From Sphingobacteriales bacterium (GTDB lineage Bacteria > Bacteroidota > Bacteroidia > UKL13-3): a DNA stretch of 64,000 bases. The translations under genes and the position numbers were made by a program. Under the pieces are notes generated by a model. That model was given only the letters and a program-made list of their open reading frames with translations. It was not told the DNA's origin and searched no databases. The stretch is taken from positions 1 to 64,000 of the forward strand of contig JAJTFA010000004.1 of the NCBI GenBank assembly GCA_021299635.1. Reading direction: 5' to 3'. Positions 29,024 to 37,537 of the stretch are shown one piece after another (the first letter of the stretch is position 1; every line of letters begins with the position of its first letter).

Positions 29024-30637
29024 TTACGAGTTGCTATAGGTAATTGCTGCCTTCACAAACCGTGCAAACAATGGATGCGGATTTAGCACGGTACTCTTAT
29101 ACTCAGGGTGAAACTGAACAGCCAAGAAATATGGATGTTCTTTCAACTCCACAATTTCTGCCAGTTTGGTTTCAGGATTAATTCCGCTAATAACCATGCC
29201 CTTGCTTTCAAAATCTTTTTGGAACTTATTATTGAACTCAAAACGATGACGGTGACGCTCACTGATTTTTGCTTTACCGTAAGCACTATAAGCTTTGCTG
29301 TCTTTAGATACCTCACAAGCATAGGCGCCTAAGCGCATGGTGCCGCCCTTCTGTGTAATTTTTTTCTGCTCAGGCATCATATCAATTACCGGATATTTTG
29401 TTTTTGGATTCATCTCGGTAGAGTGCGCATCCTTAAAGCCCAATACATGCCTTGCAAATTCAATAACCGCCATTTGCATTCCTAAGCAAATGCCAAAAAA
29501 CGGGACGTTATTTTCTCTTGCATATTTAATGGCCAGAATTTTCCCTTCAATGGCACGGTCGCCAAAACCTGGCGCTACCAATATCCCATCCAAATGGCCC
29601 AGTTTGTGTTCCACATTGCCATCTGTAATAAGGCTGGAGTGAATGTACTCCAGTTTTACTTTACAATCATTATGTGCCCCTGCATGTATAAAAGCCTCTG
29701 CAATAGATTTATATGCATCGGGCAACTCTACATACTTACCCACCAAACCTATTTTTACTTCATGCTTAGGGTTTTTAAATTTTGTTAGAAAGTTTAGCCA
29801 GCTTTCCATTTCCGGTTCATTTTTGGCGGGCAATTTCAACTTTGTCAAAACGGTTTTATCCAACTTTTCCTTTAGCATAGCCATCGGAACATCATAGATG
29901 GTTGGCATATCCAGCGCCTCTATTACTGCATTGGGTGTAACATTGCAGAACAAGGCAATTTTCTTTCTAATTTCTTTGTTAACGGGATGTTCTGCGCGGC
30001 AAACCAGTATATCAGGTTGAATTCCAGACTCAAGCAACATCTTTACGGAGTGTTGTGTTGGTTTTGTTTTTAACTCATGCGAGGTGGCCAGATAGGGCAG
30101 CAGCGTTAAATGTATCACAATACAATCTTCGGGCTTCATCTCCCAGTTCATCTGACGCACAGCCTCTATGTATGGCAGCGATTCAATATCGCCAACAGTA
30201 CCCCCAAGCTCAGTTATAATAATTTCATACTTGCCTGAATCTCCAAGCAATTTCATCCTGCGCTTTATCTCATCTGTAATATGCGGAATAACCTGAACGG
30301 TTTTACCCAGATAAGCTCCTTCTCTTTCCTTATCAATTACATACTGATAAATTCGGCCTGTGGTAACATTGTTGGCCTGCGAGGTTGGCACATTTAAAAA
30401 ACGCTCGTAATGGCCTAAATCCAAATCCGTTTCAGCACCGTCATCCGTTACATAACATTCCCCATGCTCATATGGGTTAAGCGTACCGGGGTCTACATTA
30501 ATGTAAGGGTCAAACTTTTGTATGGTAACCGAATAGCCTCTTGCCTGTAGCAATTTAGCCAGTGAAGCGGAAATGATTCCTTTACCTAAAGAAGAAGTTA
30601 CCCCGCCAGTAACAAATATATATTTTGGTGAATGCAT
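29024..30637 (-). CDS. pyrG: CTP synthase
   Basis: A 537-residue enzyme that aminates UTP to CTP using glutamine and ATP. N-terminal synthase domain (FVTGGVTSSLGKGI, KFDPYINVDPGTLNPYEHGE, GGTVGDIES) and C-terminal class I glutamine amidotransferase with nucleophile Cys in FFGICLGMQ and the His/Glu pair in VQFHPEY. Full length. It supplies the CTP used by KdsB, encoded upstream on the same strand across a 262-bp gap that holds a stable hairpin just before the pyrG start. Confidence 0.97.
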   Translation of the reverse strand: MHSPKYIFVTGGVTSSLGKGIISASLAKLLQARGYSVTIQKFDPYINVDPGTLNPYEHGECYVTDDGAETDLDLGHYERFLNVPTSQANNVTTGRIYQYVIDKEREGAYLGKTVQVIPHITDEIKRRMKLLGDSGKYEIIITELGGTVGDIESLPYIEAVRQMNWEMKPEDCIVIHLTLLPYLATSHELKTKPTQHSVKMLLESGIQPDILVCRAEHPVNKEIRKKIALFCNVTPNAVIEALDMPTIYDVPMAMLKEKLDKTVLTKLKLPAKNEPEMESWLNFLTKFKNPKHEVKIGLVGKYVELPDAYKSIAEAFIHAGAHNDCKVKLEYIHSSLITDGNVEHKLGHLDGILVAPGFGDRAIEGKILAIKYARENNVPFFGICLGMQMAVIEFARHVLGFKDAHSTEMNPKTKYPVIDMMPEQKKITQKGGTMRLGAYACEVSKDSKAYSAYGKAKISERHRHRFEFNNKFQKDFESKGMVISGINPETKLAEIVELKEHPYFLAVQFHPEYKSTVLNPHPLFARFVKAAITYSNS

Positions 30638-30652
30638 AATCTAAAGTGGGAC

Positions 30653-30689
30653 CCGAAGCATTGTTGCATTTTGATGCAAGGTGTTTCGG
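30653..30689 (-). promoter_or_regulatory. Hairpin in the pyrG 5' leader
   Basis: CCGAAGCA (30653-30660) pairs with TGTTTCGG (30682-30689) with one G-T wobble. Inside it TTGCAT (30664-30669) pairs with ATGCAA (30674-30679) around a 4-nt loop. The hairpin ends 15 nt before the pyrG ATG. No T run follows on the minus strand, so it is not a standard terminator for kdsB. Confidence 0.5.
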
Positions 30690-30851
30690 ATTTTACTGTA
30701 CGGGAAACAAAAATACTTTTTTTCAGCATGGCATAGAACCCCTGGTGAAACTGTTTATCAAAATGTTTTCAACAATACCAAAATCCCTTAGAACCACGCG
30801 AGGGTTATTCTAAAAAAAGGTTCCAATTTAAAACCGATACTTACTAAAGCT

Positions 30852-31589
30852 CTATTTATTTACCCTTAAATATGCTTCGGCCTTAATAAGGTCATTGGGC
30901 GTATCGATGGAAATGGTTTCCATATCGGTTTCTTTCAAACGGATGGCATATCCATTTTCCAACCAGCGTAATTGTTCTAAAGATTCTGCTTTTTCTATAG
31001 CTCCCTGTGGCAAACGGGTTATTTCCGTGAGCACTTGGGCAAGGTATCCGTAGATACCAATATGCTTATAGTAGGTAATTTGTGCCTCCGGATTTCTGCG
31101 GTAAGGAATGGGTGAGCGGGAGAAATACAAAGCGTTTCCTAAACTGTTTATTACAGCTTTAACCGTATTTGGATTTTGCACCTCATTCTCTTTATCCAGC
31201 TTTTTTATTAGCGAAGCAATCTGCACAGAGGAATCATTAAAACACGAAGCTACCAATGCAATTTGTGCAGGATTAATAAATGGCTCATCACCCTGAATAT
31301 TTATAACCACATCTACCTGAGCATCCAATTTGGATAATACCTCTGCACAACGGTCGGTGCCACTCTGATGATCGGCAGAGGTAAGAAAAACCTTGCCTCC
31401 AAATTTTTTAACCGCATCGGCAATACGGGCATCATCGGTTGCTACATACACCTCTTCCAGTTCCTTAACCTTTTTGGCCTGCTCATATACACGCTGTATC
31501 ATGGTTTTACCACCAATTACAACCAAGGGTTTACCCGGTAGTCGGGTTGATGCATATCGGGCTGGAATGATACCTATGATGGTTGACAT
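30852..31589 (-). CDS. kdsB: CMP-Kdo synthetase (KdsB)
   Basis: A 245-residue 3-deoxy-manno-octulosonate cytidylyltransferase that activates Kdo with CTP for LPS inner core. Family marks: IIPARYASTRLPGKPL at the start, VYVATDDARI, HQSGTDRCAE, NIQGDEPFI, and SRSPIPYRR. ATG 31589 starts the conserved Rossmann-like core; an upstream in-frame extension is not family-like. A minus-strand TATCTTCG box lies about 18 nt upstream. kdsA is at 39303, so the two Kdo steps are not one operon. Confidence 0.95.
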   Translation of the reverse strand: MSTIIGIIPARYASTRLPGKPLVVIGGKTMIQRVYEQAKKVKELEEVYVATDDARIADAVKKFGGKVFLTSADHQSGTDRCAEVLSKLDAQVDVVINIQGDEPFINPAQIALVASCFNDSSVQIASLIKKLDKENEVQNPNTVKAVINSLGNALYFSRSPIPYRRNPEAQITYYKHIGIYGYLAQVLTEITRLPQGAIEKAESLEQLRWLENGYAIRLKETDMETISIDTPNDLIKAEAYLRVNK

Positions 31590-31629
31590 ATGATTGTATG
31601 TAAATTTCGAAGATAAAAATAATTCAATA

Positions 31630-32598
31630 CTAAAATAGTCCTTGTATAATTTGGGTAATCTCTTCTCTCCAAACCAGGATAAACACTCCACCCACACTGA
31701 TGATGGCGGCTATAAATGAACTGAGCTCCAGTTTTTCTCGACCGCTAAGCACTGCTGCCAGCATTACCGTAATGGGTAGTAATGAAAAGATGGTTTGTGC
31801 CAACGAAACTTCGATGATTGAGGCAGCCAGTAAAGACATGGAAACTCCTATAACCGGACCAAAAACGGTGCCTATTAAAACCGGTTTTAGATGTTGTAGC
31901 TTAAATGCTATCTCTTTAAACTCTGCAATTAAATTTGTTTTAAAAATGCCGGCAAGATAAATTATTACTGTGGCTGTGAACATTCGAATCCAAGTGGCAT
32001 GAACAGGGCTTAAGTCCGGTCCCTCATGTGATATCATCAGGCCCTTTTTTGCCAACACAATTCCTAATCCCTGACAAATAGCTCCTAAAATGGCAAACAA
32101 TATTCCCTGCATTAACTCGTGATTACTATTTCCTGATTTAGCAATGTTCTTCTTCTGATTGGTTCTGATAAACCAAAGCAAGCCGCCAACTGAAATAACC
32201 ATGCCGAGCATGCCCAAGATACTTATATGTTCAGCAAGGAGTATCATGCCTAGCAGCAACGCAGCAAAGGGAGCAAACGTATTAAACAAACTGGCTCGGG
32301 AGCTGCCCAATATTTTAAAAGCAGTAAAAGCAAAATGATCTCCAATACTTAGCCCTACAACGCCTGATAAGCCCAGCCATAACCATTCCTGCAAAACCGG
32401 CAACTTAAATAAGAAAACAATGGAGTGGGTAGAAAAACCAACGGTAATAACAGAAAGTAAAATCATGGCAAAAAGCAATCTTACCCTATTTACGGCTTTG
32501 GGTGATGCCAACTGAGCGGCATGGGTAAAGGCAAACGTACCGATTGTCCAGCAGGCAAGGGTGGTAAAAGCTGCCAAAATTCCGGTTGTGTAGTTCAT
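31630..32598 (-). CDS. EamA/DMT-family transporter
   Basis: A 322-residue inner-membrane protein with about ten hydrophobic helices in two EamA repeats (first ~5-140, second ~165-310). Features such as LGLSGVVGLSIGDHFAFTA and SRASLFNTFAPFAALLLGM fit the drug/metabolite transporter superfamily. A charged loop (TNQKKNIAKSGNSNHE) separates the halves. Substrate unknown. It lies 40 bp upstream of kdsB on the same strand and may share a transcript. Confidence 0.85.
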   Translation of the reverse strand: MNYTTGILAAFTTLACWTIGTFAFTHAAQLASPKAVNRVRLLFAMILLSVITVGFSTHSIVFLFKLPVLQEWLWLGLSGVVGLSIGDHFAFTAFKILGSSRASLFNTFAPFAALLLGMILLAEHISILGMLGMVISVGGLLWFIRTNQKKNIAKSGNSNHELMQGILFAILGAICQGLGIVLAKKGLMISHEGPDLSPVHATWIRMFTATVIIYLAGIFKTNLIAEFKEIAFKLQHLKPVLIGTVFGPVIGVSMSLLAASIIEVSLAQTIFSLLPITVMLAAVLSGREKLELSSFIAAIISVGGVFILVWREEITQIIQGLF

Positions 32599-32665
32599 TG
32601 TTCAGTTAAACGTTTAAGAAATGTAGACCGAACAAATAAAAAACCGGAATGCACCATGTAAATAT

Positions 32666-33736
32666 TTAATAATGCCTTGATACGGCTTGAGCAATTTTTT
32701 GAGCAGGTAATTCCTCCATGCAACTGGTACCATCCACGCAACTGCCGCGGTAAAAACACTTACACTCCTTGTTTGGTGCAACAATTTCTCCTTTACCAAA
32801 CAAATCAAACTCATACGGATTGAAAATATTATTCATCAACACAATTTTTTTGCCCAATGCCAGTGTAATATGCATTCCCATGGTAACCTGGGTAATAACC
32901 AAATGGCAATGGTTAACCAAATTAATAAACTGATATAAACTAAAATAACCCAGGTATGTGGCACCACTTCGCTGCTGTATTTCTTTGTTTCTGGTATCTT
33001 CCGCTTCACCACCTAAGAGCAGAATTTCTGCATCAGGATGCTGCTGTTTAAGCATGCTAACCAACTCCACCCATTTATCAATGCTCCATAAGCGAGTGGT
33101 CCAGCGGCCACCACAACCGGTATTTAAACCAATTATTTTTTTATCCTTAGGCAAGCTCCATGCATAACCCTTCTCACTATGAGTATCCATTAAGTAAGGT
33201 TCACCCTGATGGGTAAATCCGCAAATCTCAAAAATTTCCTGCAGATAGCTCTTGGTATTCGCCTTACTCACATCATCAAACATACCGGTCATAAATTTAT
33301 GAACGGCTAAATCATTATAAGGCTGTATCTCATTATCCTTTAACACAAATCCAAACTTTTGTTTTGCCTCAACAACTTTGAGCAAGGCTCCTGCCTCCTT
33401 TTCCTTATCCAGATTTATGGCAATATCCCAATTACTATGCTGCACATACATAATAGAATTATGGTCCCATTTCAGAACTTCATCAATTTGTGAAGCAGGC
33501 AAAATATCCGGTGTCCACGTGAGCCATGTAATTTTACAATCCGGAAACTGCTTACGAAACTTAACAATTAAAGGTGTGGTGCGTATAACATCTCCAATAG
33601 CCCCAAGCTTAATAATGAGAATACGTTTAGTAGCTTTTTCATAACTAGGGCAATCGGCACAGTGATAACCATGCTGTTTATGTGGCTTACAGGGTATATG
33701 ACCTTTAAAGTGGAGGCAATCGGGATTAAATATCAT
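32666..33736 (-). CDS. GT9-family glycosyltransferase (heptosyltransferase-like)
   Basis: A 356-residue glycosyltransferase family 9 protein, related to the LPS heptosyltransferases. KLGAIGDVIRTTPLI is the family's N-terminal Rossmann motif, and GLNTGCGGRWTTRLW begins the nucleotide-sugar half. Unusually it has two Cys clusters outside the core: N-terminal Cys at 7, 16, 26 and 29, and a C-terminal C-x-C-x5-C-x5-C (KECKCFYRGS region). These could hold a metal. ATG 33736 is preferred to a TTG three codons earlier. Acceptor sugar unknown. Confidence 0.82.
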   Translation of the reverse strand: MIFNPDCLHFKGHIPCKPHKQHGYHCADCPSYEKATKRILIIKLGAIGDVIRTTPLIVKFRKQFPDCKITWLTWTPDILPASQIDEVLKWDHNSIMYVQHSNWDIAINLDKEKEAGALLKVVEAKQKFGFVLKDNEIQPYNDLAVHKFMTGMFDDVSKANTKSYLQEIFEICGFTHQGEPYLMDTHSEKGYAWSLPKDKKIIGLNTGCGGRWTTRLWSIDKWVELVSMLKQQHPDAEILLLGGEAEDTRNKEIQQRSGATYLGYFSLYQFINLVNHCHLVITQVTMGMHITLALGKKIVLMNNIFNPYEFDLFGKGEIVAPNKECKCFYRGSCVDGTSCMEELPAQKIAQAVSRHY

Positions 33737-33887
33737 GACAAGCAATAAATAATAGGCGAATATATAGGGTTAAGTGGTAAGGCGCAAACACAAGAAAGCT
33801 GGCAGTTTAATAAAATTAAGGCAATTTGTCAGGAAAGTAAGGGTTTGGAGGTGAATTTGTATATTGCCATTCATCAATTTAAATAAC

Positions 33888-34481
33888 ATGAAAAGAGGAA
33901 CAATTATTCTTTTAGTGGTGGCAGGCTTGTTTCTGCTGCTAATTTTCAACGGCTGTGGCAGCTACAACAATATGGTGAGCCAAAGAGAAGCTACAGAATC
34001 AGCCTGGGCGCAGGTAGAAAATGTTTACCAGCGAAGATTGGATCTGATACCTAACCTGGTAAATACCGTAAAAGGGGTGGCCAACTTTGAGCAAAAAACA
34101 CTTACTGATGTTATTCAGGCGCGTGCCAATGCCAGCTCCATTAAAGTAGATGCAAGCAAATTGAGCCCGGAGCAAATTCAAAAATTCCAAGCCTCACAAG
34201 GAGAACTCTCGCAAGCATTGGGAAGATTGATGGTGGTGGCTGAGCAATATCCACAATTAAAAGCTACTCAAAATTTTCTCGAACTGCAATCGCAACTGGA
34301 AGGTACAGAGAACAGAATAACCACCGAAAGGCAAAAGTTTAATGACGTTGTGAAGCAATACAATACTTACATACGCAGATTTCCTCAGGTACTTTATAGT
34401 GGTATCTTTGGTTTTGACAAAAGAGGTTACTTTGAAGCCACAGCAGGCGCAGAAAAAGCACCTGAAGTAAAATTTGAATAA
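33888..34481 (+). CDS. lemA: LemA family protein
   Basis: A 197-residue membrane-anchored helical protein. One N-terminal membrane segment (IILLVVAGLFLLLIF) ends in NGCGSYN, where Cys may be lipidated. The LemA signature AWAQVENVYQRRLDLIPNLV follows, then long helices. Function is not settled in bacteria; LemA genes are commonly adjacent to TPM-domain genes, as here. ATG 33888 fits the membrane segment; a TTG eight codons earlier is unlikely. Confidence 0.92.
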   Translation: MKRGTIILLVVAGLFLLLIFNGCGSYNNMVSQREATESAWAQVENVYQRRLDLIPNLVNTVKGVANFEQKTLTDVIQARANASSIKVDASKLSPEQIQKFQASQGELSQALGRLMVVAEQYPQLKATQNFLELQSQLEGTENRITTERQKFNDVVKQYNTYIRRFPQVLYSGIFGFDKRGYFEATAGAEKAPEVKFE

Positions 34482-34555
34482 TTTTAACGCACCATTCACA
34501 GCCACAGGTTTCTCTAAATTAGTTGAGGTGGAATCTGTGGCTTTATCATTTAATA

Positions 34556-35002
34556 ATGGCAAAACATTTTTTTACCATAGCAGAGCAAAACGGCATTATT
34601 GAAGCCATCAAGCAAGCCGAGCTTAATACATCCGGAGAAATACGCTTGCATGTAGAGGCACACTGCAAAACAGATGCATACGAACGTGCTCGCGAGGTAT
34701 TTGAGCAGTTGGGAATGCATGCTACCGATTTAAAGAACGGAGTGCTTTTTTATATTGCCTATGAGGATCATAAACTAGCCATACTTGGAGATAAAGGCAT
34801 TCACGAAAAAGTAACACAGCAATTTTGGGAAGAAGAAAAAGAATTGCTTCGCATTTATTTTAAACAAAATAAATATGCCGAAGGTCTGATGATAGCTATA
34901 AACAAAGCCGGAGAAAAACTTCAAGCATATTTCCCATATCAGAAAAATGATACCAATGAACTGAGCAACGATATTTCTTTTGGAGGAGGTAAAGATGCGT
35001 AA
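34556..35002 (+). CDS. TPM (TLP18.3/Psb32-like) domain protein, cytoplasmic
   Basis: A 148-residue protein with a TPM domain (SGEIRLHVEAHCK, AREVFEQLGMHAT, NGVLFYIAYEDHKLAILGDKGIH, GLMIAINKAGEKLQAYFP). It lacks a signal peptide, in contrast to the next gene. Middle gene of a lemA-TPM-TPM cluster; its last 8 nt overlap the next start. TPM proteins are linked to membrane quality control in plants and to LemA in bacteria; molecular function here is unknown. Confidence 0.88.
   Translation: MAKHFFTIAEQNGIIEAIKQAELNTSGEIRLHVEAHCKTDAYERAREVFEQLGMHATDLKNGVLFYIAYEDHKLAILGDKGIHEKVTQQFWEEEKELLRIYFKQNKYAEGLMIAINKAGEKLQAYFPYQKNDTNELSNDISFGGGKDA
34981..34990 (+). promoter_or_regulatory. Strong Shine-Dalgarno inside the upstream gene
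   Basis: TGGAGGAGGT lies 5 nt before ATG 34995, inside the last codons of the previous gene. Clear Shine-Dalgarno sites are rare in this window, so this one, together with the ATGCGTAA stop/start overlap, points to translational coupling. Confidence 0.5.
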
Positions 35003-35750
35003 TTTCATATTGCTTTTATCTACGCTATTTTTATTGGTAAGCTTGCCCATTCAGAATTTAGCAAAAGATATTCCGGCTAAACCCAATCCACCCAGATTGG
35101 TTAATGATTATACCCAAACACTGGGTGCCGAAGAACAGCAACAACTGGAGCAAAAACTAATAGCTTATTTTGATTCAACCTCTACACAAATTGCCATTGT
35201 TATTGAGCAATCATTAGATGGTGCTGATTTATTTGACTACTGCCAACGCCTTGCAACCAATTGGGGAATTGGGGAGCAGAATAAAAATAATGGTGTGCTT
35301 ATTTATATTGCCCTTACCGACAGAAAAATAAGAATACACACAGGATATGGTATGGAGGCAACCATTACGGATGCGCTTTCCAAACGTATTATTGAAAAAA
35401 ATATTAAACCCAATTTTAAGGCAGGCGATTATTCTCAGGGGCTGAATGAAGCAACCGATATAATCATGCAGGCGGCATCAGGAGAGTATGTGTATGACAG
35501 AACACAAGGCAATGAGCCAAATGTAAAGTCTATCCTAAAGATAATCTTCATCATTATCATCATCATAATCGTGATTTCTAAATTTGGTGGTGGTGGAGGC
35601 AGAAGGCGCAGCGGATTTGGCGGACCCATATTTTGGGGAGGCACATTTGGCAGCGGTGGATTTTCATCCGGTGGAGGGTTTGGTGGAGGAGGTTTTGGCG
35701 GATTTGGTGGCGGTGGGTTTGGCGGAGGCGGCAGCAGCGGAAGCTGGTAG
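34995..35750 (+). CDS. TPM domain protein with signal peptide, TM helix and Gly-rich tail
   Basis: A 251-residue protein: signal peptide (~1-22), extracytoplasmic TPM domain (LVNDYTQTLGAEEQQQLEQK, STQIAIVIEQSL, NNGVLIYIALTDRKIRIHTGYG), a membrane helix of Ile/Val (KIIFIIIIIIIVISKF, ~185-200), then a basic and Gly/Phe/Ser-rich tail with GGGFGGGG-type repeats ending SSGSW. This layout is typical of bacterial TPM/YgcG proteins. Function unknown; it probably works with LemA and the preceding TPM protein. Confidence 0.88.
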   Translation: MRNFILLLSTLFLLVSLPIQNLAKDIPAKPNPPRLVNDYTQTLGAEEQQQLEQKLIAYFDSTSTQIAIVIEQSLDGADLFDYCQRLATNWGIGEQNKNNGVLIYIALTDRKIRIHTGYGMEATITDALSKRIIEKNIKPNFKAGDYSQGLNEATDIIMQAASGEYVYDRTQGNEPNVKSILKIIFIIIIIIIVISKFGGGGGRRRSGFGGPIFWGGTFGSGGFSSGGGFGGGGFGGFGGGGFGGGGSSGSW

Positions 35751-36078
35751 CGTTTTGAAAGTTGAATCTAGTATCTTATTGGCAATAAAGTTATACAGTT
35801 GTATTCTATACTAAAAATGCCATTCATTAGCTTGGACAGTTCAACTAATCAATATATAACATGCTCAACACCATAAAGCCGTAATACCAATTTTACAATC
35901 AATCAAACGCAGAGCCACAGAGTACGCATGAGAATTCTTGCATGCAGTATTTATAATCTTCTGGTTTTTTCAATCTTCCAATCTTTAAATAATTAAAACA
36001 GAGGCACAAGAAAGCAAGATGCAAGGCCATGCATGAAATAAGAAATTTTATGTAATTTGGCTTCTCAATAATTGTTCT
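35751..36078. other. Intergenic region with degenerate dispersed-repeat sequence
   Basis: 328 bp without a gene. Around 35908-35928 it reads ACGCAGAGCCACAGAGTACGC, and near 35998-36013 ACAGAGGCACAAG, both close to the CACAGAG/CGCAGAG dispersed repeats seen in many environmental genomes. CAATCTTCCAATCTTT (~35970-35985) is another repeat-like piece. No RNA gene is evident. A weak promoter-like GTAATTTGG precedes the exonuclease gene. Confidence 0.4.
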
Positions 36079-36798
36079 ATGCTAGAATATCTGGATCTTA
36101 CTAAAATACTGGTATTGGATATTGAAACCGTTCCGCAATATCATGCCTATGATGCACTCAATGAAAAATGGCAAAAACTTTGGGATAAAAAAGCCTCATT
36201 TCTTAAAAAGAATGATGATGAACATACATCCGATATTTATAACCGTGCGGGTATTTATGCTGAGTTCGGCAAGATCATATGCATATCTGTGGGCTTTTTT
36301 AATCGCAGCGGAAACAGCTGGCAATTCAGGGTAAAATCTTTTTACGGAGACGATGAATCGTTGGTGCTAAAGGAGTTTAATATCTTAACGGAGAGGCATT
36401 ATAATCATCCGGATAATCTATTATGTGGCCATAATGCCAAGGAGTTTGATTTTCCATATTTGTGCAGGCGTATGCTTATAAACGGTATTACTATTCCCAA
36501 TATATTGAATATTGCAGGCAGAAAACCCTGGGAAGTGCAACATCTCGACACCATGGAACTCTGGAAATTTGGGGATTTTAAAAGTTTCACTTCGCTTGAG
36601 TTGCTTGCTACTACATTCAATATCCCAACACCTAAGGATGATATTGACGGCAGCATGGTTTGGAAAGTATACTGGCAAGACAAAAATCTGGAACGAATAG
36701 CTACCTACTGCCAAAAAGATGTGGTTACGGTTGCTCAGCTTTTGCTTCGTTTCAGAGGAGAAAAACTGTTAGCAGAGTCAGACGTTATCTTTTCATAA
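36079..36798 (+). CDS. DEDD-type 3'-5' exonuclease domain protein
   Basis: A 239-residue RNase H-fold exonuclease of the PolB-like predicted 3'-5' exonuclease type. The acidic motifs are LDIET (Exo I, residues ~12-16), HNAKEFDFPYL (Exo II), and YCQKDVVTVAQ (Exo III, with Tyr, so DEDDy class). KSFTSLELLA is the usual pre-Exo III helix. It is probably a DNA or RNA 3' processing enzyme. It is followed 11 bp later by pdxJ. Confidence 0.85.
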   Translation: MLEYLDLTKILVLDIETVPQYHAYDALNEKWQKLWDKKASFLKKNDDEHTSDIYNRAGIYAEFGKIICISVGFFNRSGNSWQFRVKSFYGDDESLVLKEFNILTERHYNHPDNLLCGHNAKEFDFPYLCRRMLINGITIPNILNIAGRKPWEVQHLDTMELWKFGDFKSFTSLELLATTFNIPTPKDDIDGSMVWKVYWQDKNLERIATYCQKDVVTVAQLLLRFRGEKLLAESDVIFS

Positions 36799-36809
36799 GT
36801 TGATATTAA

Positions 36810-37526
36810 ATGACTAAATTATCAGTTAACATAAATAAACTTGCCACCCTTAGAAACTCAAGAGGTGGCAATAATCCGGATATAGTTAAAGCAGCCACTG
36901 ACTGCGAGCGTTTTGGTGCGGATGGCATTACTGTGCATCCCAGACCCGATGAGCGGCACATACGCTATGCAGATGTATATGCATTAAAAGAGGTGGTGAA
37001 AACCGAATTGAATATTGAAGGAAATCCGCGCGAGCAAAAATTTATTGATTTGGTACTTACAGTTAAACCAACGCAGGTAACACTTGTGCCTGACGCACTT
37101 AACCAGCTTACCTCTGATCATGGTTGGGACACCATCACACATAAAGCATTTCTTATAGATACAATACAAATATTTAAGGAGCATGGCATCCGCACTTCAA
37201 TTTTTGTTGACCCCGATTTGAAAATGATTGAAGCTGCTCCTGAAACAGGTACCGATAGAATTGAGCTGTATACGGAAAGCTATGCACATGCTTACTCTAA
37301 CAATAAGGAAAGCGCTATTGAGCCATTTATAGTTGCTTCAAAAAAAGCCAATGAGTTGGGCTTAGGTATCAATGCAGGTCACGACTTGTCATTAGAAAAC
37401 CTACAATTTTTCAAACAACACATTTCGGCACTGCTAGAGGTTAGTATTGGCCATGCCCTAATCTGTGATGCCTTGTATTACGGATTGGAAAATACCATAC
37501 AGTTATACAAACGTAAACTTATCTAA
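36810..37526 (+). CDS. pdxJ: Pyridoxine 5'-phosphate synthase
   Basis: A 238-residue TIM-barrel enzyme that makes pyridoxine 5'-phosphate from 1-deoxyxylulose 5-phosphate and 3-amino-2-oxopropyl phosphate. LSVNINKLATLRNSRGG, ADGITVHPRPDERHI, EGNPREQKFIDL, VTLVPDA and GLGINAGHDLS are all PdxJ signatures. Complete. Probably cotranscribed with the exonuclease and the M28 peptidase (gaps of 11 bp on each side). Confidence 0.95.
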   Translation: MTKLSVNINKLATLRNSRGGNNPDIVKAATDCERFGADGITVHPRPDERHIRYADVYALKEVVKTELNIEGNPREQKFIDLVLTVKPTQVTLVPDALNQLTSDHGWDTITHKAFLIDTIQIFKEHGIRTSIFVDPDLKMIEAAPETGTDRIELYTESYAHAYSNNKESAIEPFIVASKKANELGLGINAGHDLSLENLQFFKQHISALLEVSIGHALICDALYYGLENTIQLYKRKLI

Positions 37527-37537
37527 TATTTTCTGCC

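Noticed and set aside
35444-35750. Gly-rich repeats as a tandem-repeat gene of interest
   Set aside because: Such Gly/Phe/Ser tails are usual in TPM/YgcG proteins. The apparent opposite-strand frames there are by-products of low-complexity coding sequence.
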